From: Schaedlerella glycyrrhizinilytica_A | GTDB taxonomy: Bacteria; Bacillota; Clostridia; Lachnospirales; Lachnospiraceae | DNA length: 64,000 bases | Assembly (NCBI RefSeq): GCF_042852765.1 | Contig: NZ_AP031414.1 | Direction: 5' to 3' (one strand) | Shown: one piece after another, positions 41,212 through 49,395 of the stretch | Layout of the letters: every line of letters starts with the position of its first letter | Position numbering within the stretch: position 1 is the stretch's first letter | Notes under the pieces: model-generated | Told to the model about the DNA's origin: nothing | Databases searched by the model: none | What the model saw: the letters and a program-made list of their open reading frames with translations, nothing else | Made by a program: the position numbers and the translations under genes

Positions 41212-42339
41212 TTATAAAACCCGGCGTATTGTGACAATCGGCGCATACTGCGCACTGCAGATTCCAATTCCATCTGTCTCATTCATCGCATTGACGATAT
41301 TTCCATCTCCCATATAGAGACCCACATGCCCATCGTAAAGAACGATGTCACCCGGCAACGCTTCATCGTAACTTACCTCATAACCTACCCCGACCATATC
41401 CCATGTCGTTCTTGGAAGACTGATTCCGAAATTCGCATATACAGCCTGAACAAATCCGGAACAATCCGCCCCATTTGTCAGGCTCGTCCCACCCCACACA
41501 TAGGGATTTCCGATAAACTGACATGCAAAGTCGATCACCGCCTGACCTCCGGTCGCATTTTCTGTATTCCCGACCCCGGAAGTCACTTTTCCTGCCAAAA
41601 CTGCCTCGGTATCTATAGCTTCTGTAGAAGAGACCGTAACCGCCGCTGTTTCTTCCGCGATCCGTCTACTCTCCTCTTCTCTTGTTTCTCCATAAGAATA
41701 ATCTGTTGATATTTCTATATATTCTCCGCTTACCCAGCCATCCGTAGCTCCTGCTTTCACCGGATACCAGTTATCCACCGCATCTCCGGTCACTTCATAC
41801 TGCTGACCGAATGTGACCTGTGTAAGAATTGCAGTATCCGTTCCCTGCCCGCTTCTCACATTCAATACCTGCGCGAGAACAGTCGCTTCCGGCTTTTCAT
41901 ATTCTTCCGCGCGTCTTTGCGCTTCATCTCCTGTATATAATGCTGAATCCGGAACATATCCGACTGCATTTCCCGATTGGATCTTTATCCAGCCGTCGCT
42001 GTACTCCAACACCGTTGCCGTCGAATCACTGTAAAGTTTTCCGGTCCAGTCACTTGTTTCATCCGGGGCACTTCTAATATAAGTAAAATCACTTGTATTA
42101 GAAAATGCCCTGTTCACATACTCACCCTGTTCTGTCGGTACCAGATACAAATCTATATTTTCTTTCACATTTACTTCATAACACTCTTCCAGTACCGATT
42201 CGATCCCTGCAATCGGCAAAGGTGAAGAAGTTCCATGTTCTTCCTCCGCTGCCTGAGCCGTCATTGCACTCCCCGGGATCATCACTGCCCCTACGATTGC
42301 GGGCAGAATCCAATTTTGCCTTTTGTGTGTAGTTCTCAT
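41212..42339 (-). CDS. Secreted NlpC/P60 peptidoglycan endopeptidase with SH3 domains
   Basis: A 375-residue protein with a signal peptide ending near AMTAQAAEEE, two bacterial SH3 domains (about 80-135 with FTYIRSAPDETSDWTGKLY, and about 152-210 with QVLNVRSGQGTDTAILTQV), a Thr/Glu-rich linker, and a C-terminal NlpC/P60 domain with the catalytic Cys in GADCSGFVQAVYANFG, His in DGHVGLYMGDG and a polar third residue after NIVNA. It cleaves gamma-D-Glu-diamino-acid bonds in peptidoglycan. It has its own consensus promoter and terminator. Confidence 0.93.
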   Translation of the reverse strand: MRTTHKRQNWILPAIVGAVMIPGSAMTAQAAEEEHGTSSPLPIAGIESVLEECYEVNVKENIDLYLVPTEQGEYVNRAFSNTSDFTYIRSAPDETSDWTGKLYSDSTATVLEYSDGWIKIQSGNAVGYVPDSALYTGDEAQRRAEEYEKPEATVLAQVLNVRSGQGTDTAILTQVTFGQQYEVTGDAVDNWYPVKAGATDGWVSGEYIEISTDYSYGETREEESRRIAEETAAVTVSSTEAIDTEAVLAGKVTSGVGNTENATGGQAVIDFACQFIGNPYVWGGTSLTNGADCSGFVQAVYANFGISLPRTTWDMVGVGYEVSYDEALPGDIVLYDGHVGLYMGDGNIVNAMNETDGIGICSAQYAPIVTIRRVL

Positions 42340-42422
42340 ATAAAACCTCCTGCCTTGTTCTGTCTTTATCTTTTGTAGGAAGTTCTAAATGTTACACATT
42401 TATTAAATTTTATTACGTTGTC

Positions 42423-42451
42423 ATTATAACAACTCACTCACTCTATGTCAA
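42423..42451 (-). promoter_or_regulatory. Consensus SigA promoter of the NlpC/P60 gene
   Basis: Minus-strand TTGACA (42446-42451) and TATAAT (42423-42428), spacer 17: a perfect match to the vegetative consensus, about 84 bases before the ATG. Confidence 0.85.
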
Positions 42452-42683
42452 CCTGTTTAAAGCCTTTTTCATACATCACAGCTCGACATTTTCTATAATT
42501 ATTTTTAACATTTCCTATCAAAAAGAAATGATTATTAATTATTTTGTAACATTTTGAAAATTTTATTCTTCTGTCGAAAAAAATGTATTTCTTCTATATT
42601 AAGATGTCAGCGGCAAAAGATCGCAAACTACGTTGCGTCTGCACATATGTGGTTTATGCCTTTATGACTCGCCACTGACGCTT

Positions 42684-42785
42684 GCGTCGGAGTACAAGGG
42701 GAAATACCCGCGGTTGAGGTCTGCGAGTCGAAAAGAGACTGAGATTTGCTCTTCATCGACCGTTTCTCCCCTTGTACCCCGACGC
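42684..42785. repeat. Dispersed GTGTACAAGGGG-type repeat, inverted pair (copy d)
   Basis: GCGTCGGAGTACAAGGGGA (42684-42702) on the plus strand and GCGTCGGGGTACAAGGGGA on the minus strand (42767-42785) are 19-base inverted copies with one mismatch, 64 bases apart. A nested pair, GACTCGC (42666-42672) and GCGAGTC (42723-42729), overlaps the left end, so alternative folds are possible. Confidence 0.75.
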
Positions 42786-42832
42786 TATCTTAATGTGATA
42801 AAAATTTTTACTGAATTTTTGAAAAAAATAGG

Positions 42833-42876
42833 TTGACATTTCCCTCTTAATCATGTATATTTTAATTACAGTAATT
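42833..42876 (+). promoter_or_regulatory. fur/rubrerythrin promoter with Per/Fur-type operator
   Basis: TTGACA (42833-42838) and TATATT (42856-42861), spacer 17. Directly after the -10, AATTACAGTAATT (42864-42876) is a perfect palindrome of the AT-rich kind bound by PerR/Fur. Autoregulation by the gene downstream is likely. Confidence 0.7.
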
Positions 42877-42908
42877 GTTACTATTATTGTTTTAAAGGAG
42901 GATTCCCG

Positions 42909-43304
42909 ATGGCTAATTTAAAATATAGCCGGCAAAGAGAATCCATCAAACATTTTCTAGCGACTACGAAAGAACATCCAACTGCCGACACAGTTTACAC
43001 ACATGTGAAGGAGGAGTTTCCAAACATCAGTCTGGGAACAGTTTATAGAAACCTAAAGCTTCTGACCGACTTAGGCGAAGCGATCAAGATTACCGCCCCT
43101 GACGGCGGTGACCGGTTTGATGGATGCACTCAGCCGCACAATCATTTTTATTGCACAAAGTGCAAACGAATTCTGGATTTGGATCTGGATATGAAAAAGA
43201 TCGAGATGATCAACCAGGCTGCCGCAGATAACTTTGACGGCATCATCCATTCCAGCAACACCATCTTTTTTGGTGAATGCAGTGACTGCATTAAGAAGTC
43301 ATAA
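42909..43304 (+). CDS. Fur family repressor, PerR-like
   Basis: A 131-residue Fur-family protein: winged helix (YSRQRESIKHFLATTKEHPTADTVYTHVKEEFPNISLGTVYRNLKLL) and metal-binding C-terminal domain with PHNHFYCTKCKRI and FFGECSDC, giving the two CxxC pairs of the structural zinc site and the His-rich regulatory site. Strong AAAGGAGGATTCCCG site. The reverse rubrerythrin gene follows by 33 bases, which points to peroxide sensing (PerR) rather than iron uptake control; this is inferred from context. Confidence 0.92.
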   Translation: MANLKYSRQRESIKHFLATTKEHPTADTVYTHVKEEFPNISLGTVYRNLKLLTDLGEAIKITAPDGGDRFDGCTQPHNHFYCTKCKRILDLDLDMKKIEMINQAAADNFDGIIHSSNTIFFGECSDCIKKS

Positions 43305-43337
43305 CAATATATTTTATAAGAAAAGGAGATCAAAATT

Positions 43338-43880
43338 ATGAAAAAATTTGTATGTACAGTATGTGGTTATGTTTACGAAGGAGAAGCAGCACCGGCAGAA
43401 TGTCCACAGTGCCATGTTGGAGCTGATAAATTTAAAGAGATGACAGGAGACAGAGAGTGGGCTGCAGAGCACGTTGTAGGTGTTGCTCAGGGCGTTAGCG
43501 AAGACATCCTTGCTGACTTAAGAGCTAACTTCGAGGGAGAATGTTCCGAAGTTGGAATGTATCTTGCTATGGCTAGAGTTGCTCACAGAGAAGGATATCC
43601 GGAAATCGGACTGTACTGGGAGAAAGCTGCTTACGAAGAGGCTGAGCACGCAGCAAAATTCGCTGAGCTTCTTGGAGAAGTTGTAACAGACAGCACAAAG
43701 AAAAACCTTGAAATGAGAGTAGAAGCTGAGAACGGCGCTACCGCTGGTAAATTTGACCTTGCTAAACGTGCGAAAGCTGCAAACCTTGACGCTATCCACG
43801 ATACAGTTCACGAGATGGCTAGAGACGAAGCTCGTCACGGAAAAGCTTTCGAGGGACTTCTGAAGAGATACTTCGGCTAA
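43338..43880 (+). CDS. Reverse rubrerythrin (peroxidase)
   Basis: A 180-residue protein with an N-terminal rubredoxin-like domain (FVCTVCGYVYEGEAAPAECPQCHVG: two CxxC pairs) and a C-terminal ferritin-like di-iron domain (Glu/His motifs in GECSEVGMYLAMARVA, AAYEEAEHAAKFAELL, MARDEARHGKAFEGLL). This order is opposite to classical rubrerythrin. It reduces hydrogen peroxide in anaerobes using NADH-derived electrons. Codon use is strongly biased (GCT, AAA, CTT), as in highly expressed genes, unlike its neighbours. Co-transcribed with the Fur-family regulator. Confidence 0.94.
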   Translation: MKKFVCTVCGYVYEGEAAPAECPQCHVGADKFKEMTGDREWAAEHVVGVAQGVSEDILADLRANFEGECSEVGMYLAMARVAHREGYPEIGLYWEKAAYEEAEHAAKFAELLGEVVTDSTKKNLEMRVEAENGATAGKFDLAKRAKAANLDAIHDTVHEMARDEARHGKAFEGLLKRYFG

Positions 43881-43897
43881 GATTCAGCTGAATAAAG

Positions 43898-43944
43898 AGA
43901 GAGAAGACTGAGAATTGTATATCTTGGTCTTCTCTCTTTTTATT
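43898..43944 (+). terminator. Terminator of the fur-rubrerythrin operon
   Basis: An 11-bp stem (43898-43908 with 43927-43937) followed by TTTTATTT. Confidence 0.8.
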
Positions 43945-43954
43945 TCTCACTGTT

Positions 43955-45016
43955 TCAACGCTCTATTTCGTACATTGCCACTTCATCTGTCTCTCTGTTT
44001 GTCGACACAATCACATCTTTTCCATCCCTCACAAAATGCCAGACATTTGCCGGACCGCAGTCATGATCAATAACATCACTTTGATATGTTTGTTTTTCCT
44101 TATCATAAGAAAAGCAAAGTAAATCTCTGTTTCCTTTTCGATGTCCGATCACAAGCGCATTTTCACCGCACAAGGAACCACCATAAATCGCATGACAAAA
44201 CTCTGCCGTTTTTTCATATGAGTAAATACATTCAAAATTTCCTGTCTCTTTCGCCCTTTTGTATATTTTGATCTGATCCCCATGAAATGGGGCGATTACC
44301 GCAAGCTCCTCTTCGCCATCCTCATCAAGATCTACGAGCACTGCATCACTTGCCGGTATCGTAAGTAATGTTTCGGTCTTCCATTCCCCTCCGGCTTTTT
44401 CCGGCGGTATAAAACGAAATATTCCGTTCTCTGACGAGATCACACTGGTATCATATCCATTTTCACGGACCCGATAATATCCATGATTCTTTAACATCTG
44501 ATCTTTGATCACAAAAAGTTCCAAAGCATGTTCCTCTCCGGTTTCTCCCAAGTTTTCAGGTAATACCGCCCCATATACTTTTCCTGGAGATGACCAGTCA
44601 TCCTTATATTCATGTCCCGATTTTAATGTACAGGCAATCAAATAATGAATACCGTTCCGCTCTATAATATCAAATCGGTGTACATGTGGCAGCGAAACCA
44701 GTGTTTCCACGCTCCACTGTTTCTCCTTTTCTTTTGGCGGTCTGACAAGAACGATCGATGCTTCTTTTGAATCATTTGGAGAATAGAAGCGGTGTGTCGC
44801 AAGAAATACACCATCGCTACCCGGAACTTGAACCATACTCATAACGCCACCCGGCTGTTCCCATATTGTATCAACTTCATTTCCTTCTAAATCAAATAGA
44901 ATACAGCGATCTGTTTTCTCCGCCGCCACAAGGAAAAAATCCTTTCCTTTATAATGAAGCGGTGCTATTGAATAACATTTTGTTAAATTTGAAATAATCT
45001 TTTTGTTAATCTTCAC
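43955..45016 (-). CDS. Beta-propeller-like (FG-GAP-type) protein of the fucosidase operon
   Basis: A 353-residue protein without signal peptide or membrane segment. It consists of repeated beta-blade motifs (CYSIAPLHYKGKDFFLVAAE, GVMSMVQVPGSDGVFLATHRFY, VLVDLDEDGEEELAVIAPFHGDQIKIYKR, NALVIGHRKGNRDLLCFSYD) with a calcium-loop-like DLDEDGEEE as in FG-GAP repeats. The start is GTG 45016 with AGAGAGGGG upstream; the longer frame overlaps ulaG. It is the last gene of the operon, 17 bases after the lactonase gene. Possibly an enzyme of the same pathway (propeller lactonases or isomerases exist), but no active site is evident. Confidence 0.6.
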   Translation of the reverse strand: MKINKKIISNLTKCYSIAPLHYKGKDFFLVAAEKTDRCILFDLEGNEVDTIWEQPGGVMSMVQVPGSDGVFLATHRFYSPNDSKEASIVLVRPPKEKEKQWSVETLVSLPHVHRFDIIERNGIHYLIACTLKSGHEYKDDWSSPGKVYGAVLPENLGETGEEHALELFVIKDQMLKNHGYYRVRENGYDTSVISSENGIFRFIPPEKAGGEWKTETLLTIPASDAVLVDLDEDGEEELAVIAPFHGDQIKIYKRAKETGNFECIYSYEKTAEFCHAIYGGSLCGENALVIGHRKGNRDLLCFSYDKEKQTYQSDVIDHDCGPANVWHFVRDGKDVIVSTNRETDEVAMYEIER

Positions 45017-45033
45017 ACTTTTCCCCTCTCTTT

Positions 45034-46137
45034 CTACATACAAGAACGAAACGGAATATTTTGCGGCGCTTCAAAGCAGTCTTCAAACCCCCGTCTGTGA
45101 TGATATGCTTTCTTATCCTTATCGGTTGGATATACATATTTTCCTCCAACTTCCCAGAAAAATGGATGAAACTTATAATTCAGTCGATCTTTTTTCATTT
45201 CGTACAACATTTTGATCTCGTCAACATCCGCCATAAAGTTGGTCCACACATCATAATGTACCGGTATCACAACTTCACACCGCAGTGCTTCCGCCATGCG
45301 AAGAATATCTACGGATGTCATTTTGTCCATAATTCCCGGAGGATTCTCACCATATGATCCAAGCGCAACATCAATGTCATAATCTTTTCCGTGTTTTGCA
45401 TAATAAATAGAATAATGAGAATCTCCACTGTGATAAATATTTCCCCCCGGAGTTTTTATCAAATAATTTACAGCTTTATCGTCCATATCTGTCGGACAAA
45501 TTCCGGTCAGTTCCTCTCTGTTCTCATCGGTACGGTCTGTTGTCACAAGGCAGGTCCGATCAAATGAATCCAGAACCACAATCTCGATATCTTTGATCTT
45601 GATCGTATCTCCCGGCTTCACAGTTATGCATCGCTCTTCCGGAACCCCCCACTTCATCCATGTTTCTACTGATTTTTTCGGACCAATAAATGGAACCGGA
45701 ATTTTCTTTCCATCTTCATCAACTGTTGTCAATTCAGCTTTGATCACATGAGATGCATACTCTGCACTCATATGATCCTGATGATAGTGTGTTGCAAGAA
45801 CCGCATCCACTTTTTGAATTGCAAACGGATCAAGTACAAACGGAACTGCCCGAAGATTCGGCTGCATCATCCGTGCACCACTCATATTTGCCATTTGATG
45901 ACCAACTGCCATCTTTCCATTTCCATGAGTACGCTTTCCATTCCCACACCAAAGATCAATACTGATATTACAATCTTCCGGTGTCTTGACCCAGATTCCG
46001 GTACAGCCAAGCCACCACATCGCAACAGTTCCCGGTTTTACATCTTCCATTTCGATTTCTTCGTTTAGCCACGTTCCCCATTCCGGAAATGTATTCAATA
46101 TCCAATTTTCTCTTGTGATCTCCTCAATTCTACTCAT
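45034..46137 (-). CDS. UlaG-like metallo-beta-lactamase-fold lactonase
   Basis: A 367-residue cytosolic protein very like UlaG, L-ascorbate-6-phosphate lactonase (about 354 residues). N-terminal LNEEIEMEDVKPGTVAMWWLGCTGIWVKT and the metal motif ATHYHQDHMSAEYA are characteristic; further ligands are in YHSGDSHYSIYYAKHG and VVIPVHYDVWTNF. The enzyme opens the lactone ring of ascorbate-6-phosphate in the Ula pathway. No ula PTS or decarboxylase genes are near; instead an FGGY kinase and ABC permeases precede it, so the substrate is likely another phosphorylated lactone. Its ATG overlaps the kinase stop (ATGA). Confidence 0.88.
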   Translation of the reverse strand: MSRIEEITRENWILNTFPEWGTWLNEEIEMEDVKPGTVAMWWLGCTGIWVKTPEDCNISIDLWCGNGKRTHGNGKMAVGHQMANMSGARMMQPNLRAVPFVLDPFAIQKVDAVLATHYHQDHMSAEYASHVIKAELTTVDEDGKKIPVPFIGPKKSVETWMKWGVPEERCITVKPGDTIKIKDIEIVVLDSFDRTCLVTTDRTDENREELTGICPTDMDDKAVNYLIKTPGGNIYHSGDSHYSIYYAKHGKDYDIDVALGSYGENPPGIMDKMTSVDILRMAEALRCEVVIPVHYDVWTNFMADVDEIKMLYEMKKDRLNYKFHPFFWEVGGKYVYPTDKDKKAYHHRRGFEDCFEAPQNIPFRSCM

Positions 46138-47654
46138 AATTCTGCCTCCTTCTTTTCATATGACTCATAAAATGCTTCATAGTAATTTCTCAATTTATTT
46201 GTGTTTTGATATAAAATTTCTGTATCCGGATCTGGTTCATAACAAAGATCCTCTCCATTCTCAGCGTAACGTTCATATCCCTCCTGATAATTATCCACAT
46301 TTCCCAACGTTTTTTGTGCAGAAATCCACGCACCTAGCCCGGTTGCTTCCATTTCTTTTGGTTTTTTCACCTCTTTTTGAAACATATCCGAAAGAATCTG
46401 GCAATAAACCGGATTTCCTGTCATTCCACCCGCAGCCAGAATACTTTTTTGATTTCCGCCAACCACACGCTCTACTTCTTTCACACATTCCGAAAGTTCT
46501 GCTGCAATTCCCTCTAAGAGTGCACGTACCAAATCTCCCTTATTGTTCTCAAATCCAATTCCCATAAATCCTGCCCGTACACTTGGATTCCAACGTGGTG
46601 TCCCTTTTCCTGAAAATGATGTAGACGCAATTACGCCATTCGCTCCCGGACAGGATTCTTCCAACACTTTTGAAAATTCTTTAAAATCTCCCTTTGACTC
46701 CGGAAAAAATTGTTCATTCATCCACGCCGCTGCTTTTCCTGCGCTCAATACTGCGCCCTCCACAATCCATTTTCCGGGTATTGCTGAAACATTACAATTT
46801 ACACTCATCTTTTTATCCAAAACCGGAACATCTGATAATCCGATCACATATGCCCCCGTTCCTGAATTCACTTCCATATCCCCATGTTCCAGACATCCAA
46901 GACCAAGCGCTGCACACTGCTGATCCCCTCCGGCTGAAATTACCGGGATCGATGTTCTTTGTTTCAAACACTTGGAAACTTCATCTATCGTATTTCCAAC
47001 AATCCCACCAACCGGTATCAACGAACACAACTTTTCTTTTTTTACACCAAATATTAAAAGAAGTTCCTCTGACCATTCCAACTTTTTAATGTCAAAAAGT
47101 GATGTCCTGCTGGCTATGGAATGATCCGTTGCAAATTGGTGGGTAAGCTGATAAATCACATATTCCTGAAATCCGATCAACTTATACGCTCTTTGATATA
47201 CCTCCGGTTTATTTTTTTTGAGCCAGACCATTTTGGGCGCAGAAAACACCGGCGATAATTTCATTCCCGTAATCTGATAGATTTTTTTCCATTCGTTCTT
47301 ATATTCTAAGCAAATCTCCGCCGCACGCCGGTCTTGCCATGAAATTGCCTCCGTCATTGCACTTCCGTACTCATCTACCGGAATAACAGAAGAACGCTGC
47401 CCCGTCACCGAAATCACTTCGGCTTCCATTTGATTCTGCCCCAGCTATTCTCCTGCAGCTTTTAACATTTCCCATATTTTTTCCATAACCTCTTCCGGCT
47501 TTTGAATAGCCGTACTTTCATTCAGAACATACAGCGGATAATTTTTCTGAAATTTTGTACAAATCACTCCTTTCCGGTCAATAACAAGAAGTCTTGCACT
47601 TGATGTTCCGATATCGATCACGAGAGTTGCACACCTTTTTTCGTTTTGCTCCAT
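46134..47654 (-). pseudogene. FGGY-family carbohydrate kinase interrupted by an in-frame amber codon
   Basis: Reading through one TAG (47445-47447) gives a complete 506-codon FGGY kinase. The N-terminal 69 codons start MEQNEKRCATLVIDIGTSSARLLVID, the ATP-fold beginning. After the TAG the same frame continues LGQNQMEAEVISVTGQRSSVIPVD to the end, with the signature regions GTGAYVIGL, GKGTPRWNPSVRAGFMG, and ILAAGGMTGNPVYCQILSDMFQKEV. The downstream ATG (47429) has GGGG nine bases upstream, so re-initiation could give two polypeptides. Options are a nonsense mutation, split translation, or suppression; TAG is used as a normal stop elsewhere in the window. Flanking genes are intact and tightly packed. 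Confidence 0.8.
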
Positions 47655-47661
47655 ATCTCTC

Positions 47662-48489
47662 TCATCCTTTCACAGAACCGGAAAGCATCCCCGCCTGTAC
47701 TTTTTCATGGAACATCAAATAGATAATCGTCAAAGGAAGTACCGCCAAAACGATCGATGCAAAAATCGGTCCCATTCGTACGGAAAAATCACCTTTAAAA
47801 TACATCAGACTTCTGGATACCGGGTACTTATCCGGCGTTGACAACAGAATAACCGAAAAGATCAATTCACTGTATGCATATACAAAAGAAATGATAGATA
47901 CTGTTGCAATGATCGGTTTGGAAATCGGTAAAATGATCTTAAAAAGAATCTGCGTCATACTGCATCCATCGATCACGGCAGCTTCATCCAATTCACGGCT
48001 GATTCCTCTGATATATCCCGTCATCAAAAAAATAGCCTGTGGAAGTTGAAATGTCGTATATACAAGAACAAGCATCCAATATTTATCATATCCACCTAAA
48101 TTTGCCGCAATCCTTGAAATTGGGATTACCGTCGTATGGATCGGAATCATAACGCCCAGCATAAACAACATAAAACATGGTGTCAAAAATTTATACTTCA
48201 TCCTTGCAAAAATATAGGAAGCCAACATTCCCACAATAACAACTAAAAGCGTTGTAGAAATAGCAAGCAACAATGAATTTCCTATTGCCCGCAGCATATT
48301 TGCCGATAAGAGAGCATCTTTGTAATTCGCAAACTCCCACTTTTCCGGAAATGCAAACATATTCCCATAAATTCCATTGTTGTCTTTAAATGAACAAAGC
48401 ACGGTTACAAGCAGAGGATAAAGCGTTACGATCGCCCAAAACCATGCAAATATACGAAATATAACATCTGATATTTTTAATTTTTTCAT
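47662..48489 (-). CDS. MalG-type carbohydrate ABC transporter permease
   Basis: A 275-residue inner-membrane permease with six membrane segments and the EAA loop RELDEAAVIDGCSMTQILFKIILPISKP. N-terminal DVIFRIFAWFWAIVTLYPLLVTVLCSFKD is typical of MalG/LacG-type permeases. AAGGAGGAAAATACC precedes the ATG. It works with the 48503-49381 permease and the 50871-52190 binding protein; no ATPase is encoded here, consistent with shared MsmX-type ATPases in Firmicutes. Its stop overlaps the ribosome site of the kinase. Confidence 0.93.
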   Translation of the reverse strand: MKKLKISDVIFRIFAWFWAIVTLYPLLVTVLCSFKDNNGIYGNMFAFPEKWEFANYKDALLSANMLRAIGNSLLLAISTTLLVVIVGMLASYIFARMKYKFLTPCFMLFMLGVMIPIHTTVIPISRIAANLGGYDKYWMLVLVYTTFQLPQAIFLMTGYIRGISRELDEAAVIDGCSMTQILFKIILPISKPIIATVSIISFVYAYSELIFSVILLSTPDKYPVSRSLMYFKGDFSVRMGPIFASIVLAVLPLTIIYLMFHEKVQAGMLSGSVKG

Positions 48490-48502
48490 GGTATTTTCCT
48501 CC

Positions 48503-49381
48503 TTAATCTTCTGATTTCATCGCTTTATTCAAACCAATACTCAAAACCATTCCGAGCACCAGGATCACAACCCCGATCGCATTTCCCCGTCCGAAATTCT
48601 TAGAACTAAACGCTTCCGTATACAATAATGTAGCAGGAACTTCCGATGTGTGATTCGGTCCGCCGCCTGTCATTGCAAACATCAGATCAAACGTCTTCAA
48701 ACATCCGCAGATACAAAGAACAGAAAATACTTTAAATGATTCTTTCATCAACGGAAGCGTAATATAGATTAATGTTTTAAACTTGCTTGCTCCGTCGATT
48801 TTTGCTGATTCATACACATCCTGCGGAATCGAAACAAGACCCGCCGCAAAAATCAGCATATTAAATCCGGCAAAAATCCATTCATTGACAAGAACAACCG
48901 AAACAACATTTAATGTTGGCGTTCCCAGCCAATTCATTGCCCATTCACTAAGTCCAACCTTTTCCAAAAGAGAATTGACCAATCCCCAATCCGGCTGAAG
49001 CATATAAACCCATATCAAGCCAACTGCTGTTACCGGAAGCATGACCGGAAGATAATAAGATACTTTAAAAAATTTCACTCCACGGATACTTGATGTAATA
49101 ATTTTTGCCAGCAAAAACGCAAGCGGCATCAAAATTAAAAATCCTCCGATCATAAAGAACAAGGCGTTTCGCATCGACAGCCAGAAATTTGGCGACTGAA
49201 ATACTGCCTTATAGTTTTCCAATCCGATAAAAATCGGTTTGGCACTTGCGATTCCCGTCCACTTATAAAAGGAAAGTTTTACCGCCTCAAAAACGGGATA
49301 AAGCAAAAATACAAATAACAAGCTGAGGGCCGGCAAGATAAATGCAATCGACCAGACAAGATTCTTCCTCTTCTTTACCAT
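48503..49381 (-). CDS. MalF/UgpA-type carbohydrate ABC transporter permease
   Basis: A 292-residue permease with six membrane segments, EAA loop QDVYESAKIDGASKFKTLIYITLPLMKES, and the usual TGGGPNHTSE loop. AAAGGAGAGAAGATC precedes the ATG. It is the heterodimer partner of the MalG-type permease that follows by 13 bases. The operon context (GH29 fucosidase just upstream) suggests import of a fucosylated oligosaccharide or glycoconjugate. Confidence 0.93.
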   Translation of the reverse strand: MVKKRKNLVWSIAFILPALSLLFVFLLYPVFEAVKLSFYKWTGIASAKPIFIGLENYKAVFQSPNFWLSMRNALFFMIGGFLILMPLAFLLAKIITSSIRGVKFFKVSYYLPVMLPVTAVGLIWVYMLQPDWGLVNSLLEKVGLSEWAMNWLGTPTLNVVSVVLVNEWIFAGFNMLIFAAGLVSIPQDVYESAKIDGASKFKTLIYITLPLMKESFKVFSVLCICGCLKTFDLMFAMTGGGPNHTSEVPATLLYTEAFSSKNFGRGNAIGVVILVLGMVLSIGLNKAMKSED

Positions 49382-49395
49382 GATCTTCTCTCCTT

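Larger units (their letters stand above)
42340..42908. other. 569-bp divergent intergenic region
   Basis: Contains the NlpC/P60 promoter, the largest copy of the dispersed repeat (42684-42785), and the fur promoter with its operator, each listed separately. No further open frame is supported. Confidence 0.6.

Noticed and set aside
46134..47654. Selenocysteine or frameshift explanation of the split kinase
   Set aside because: The interrupting codon is TAG, not TGA, and the reading frame is unchanged across it.
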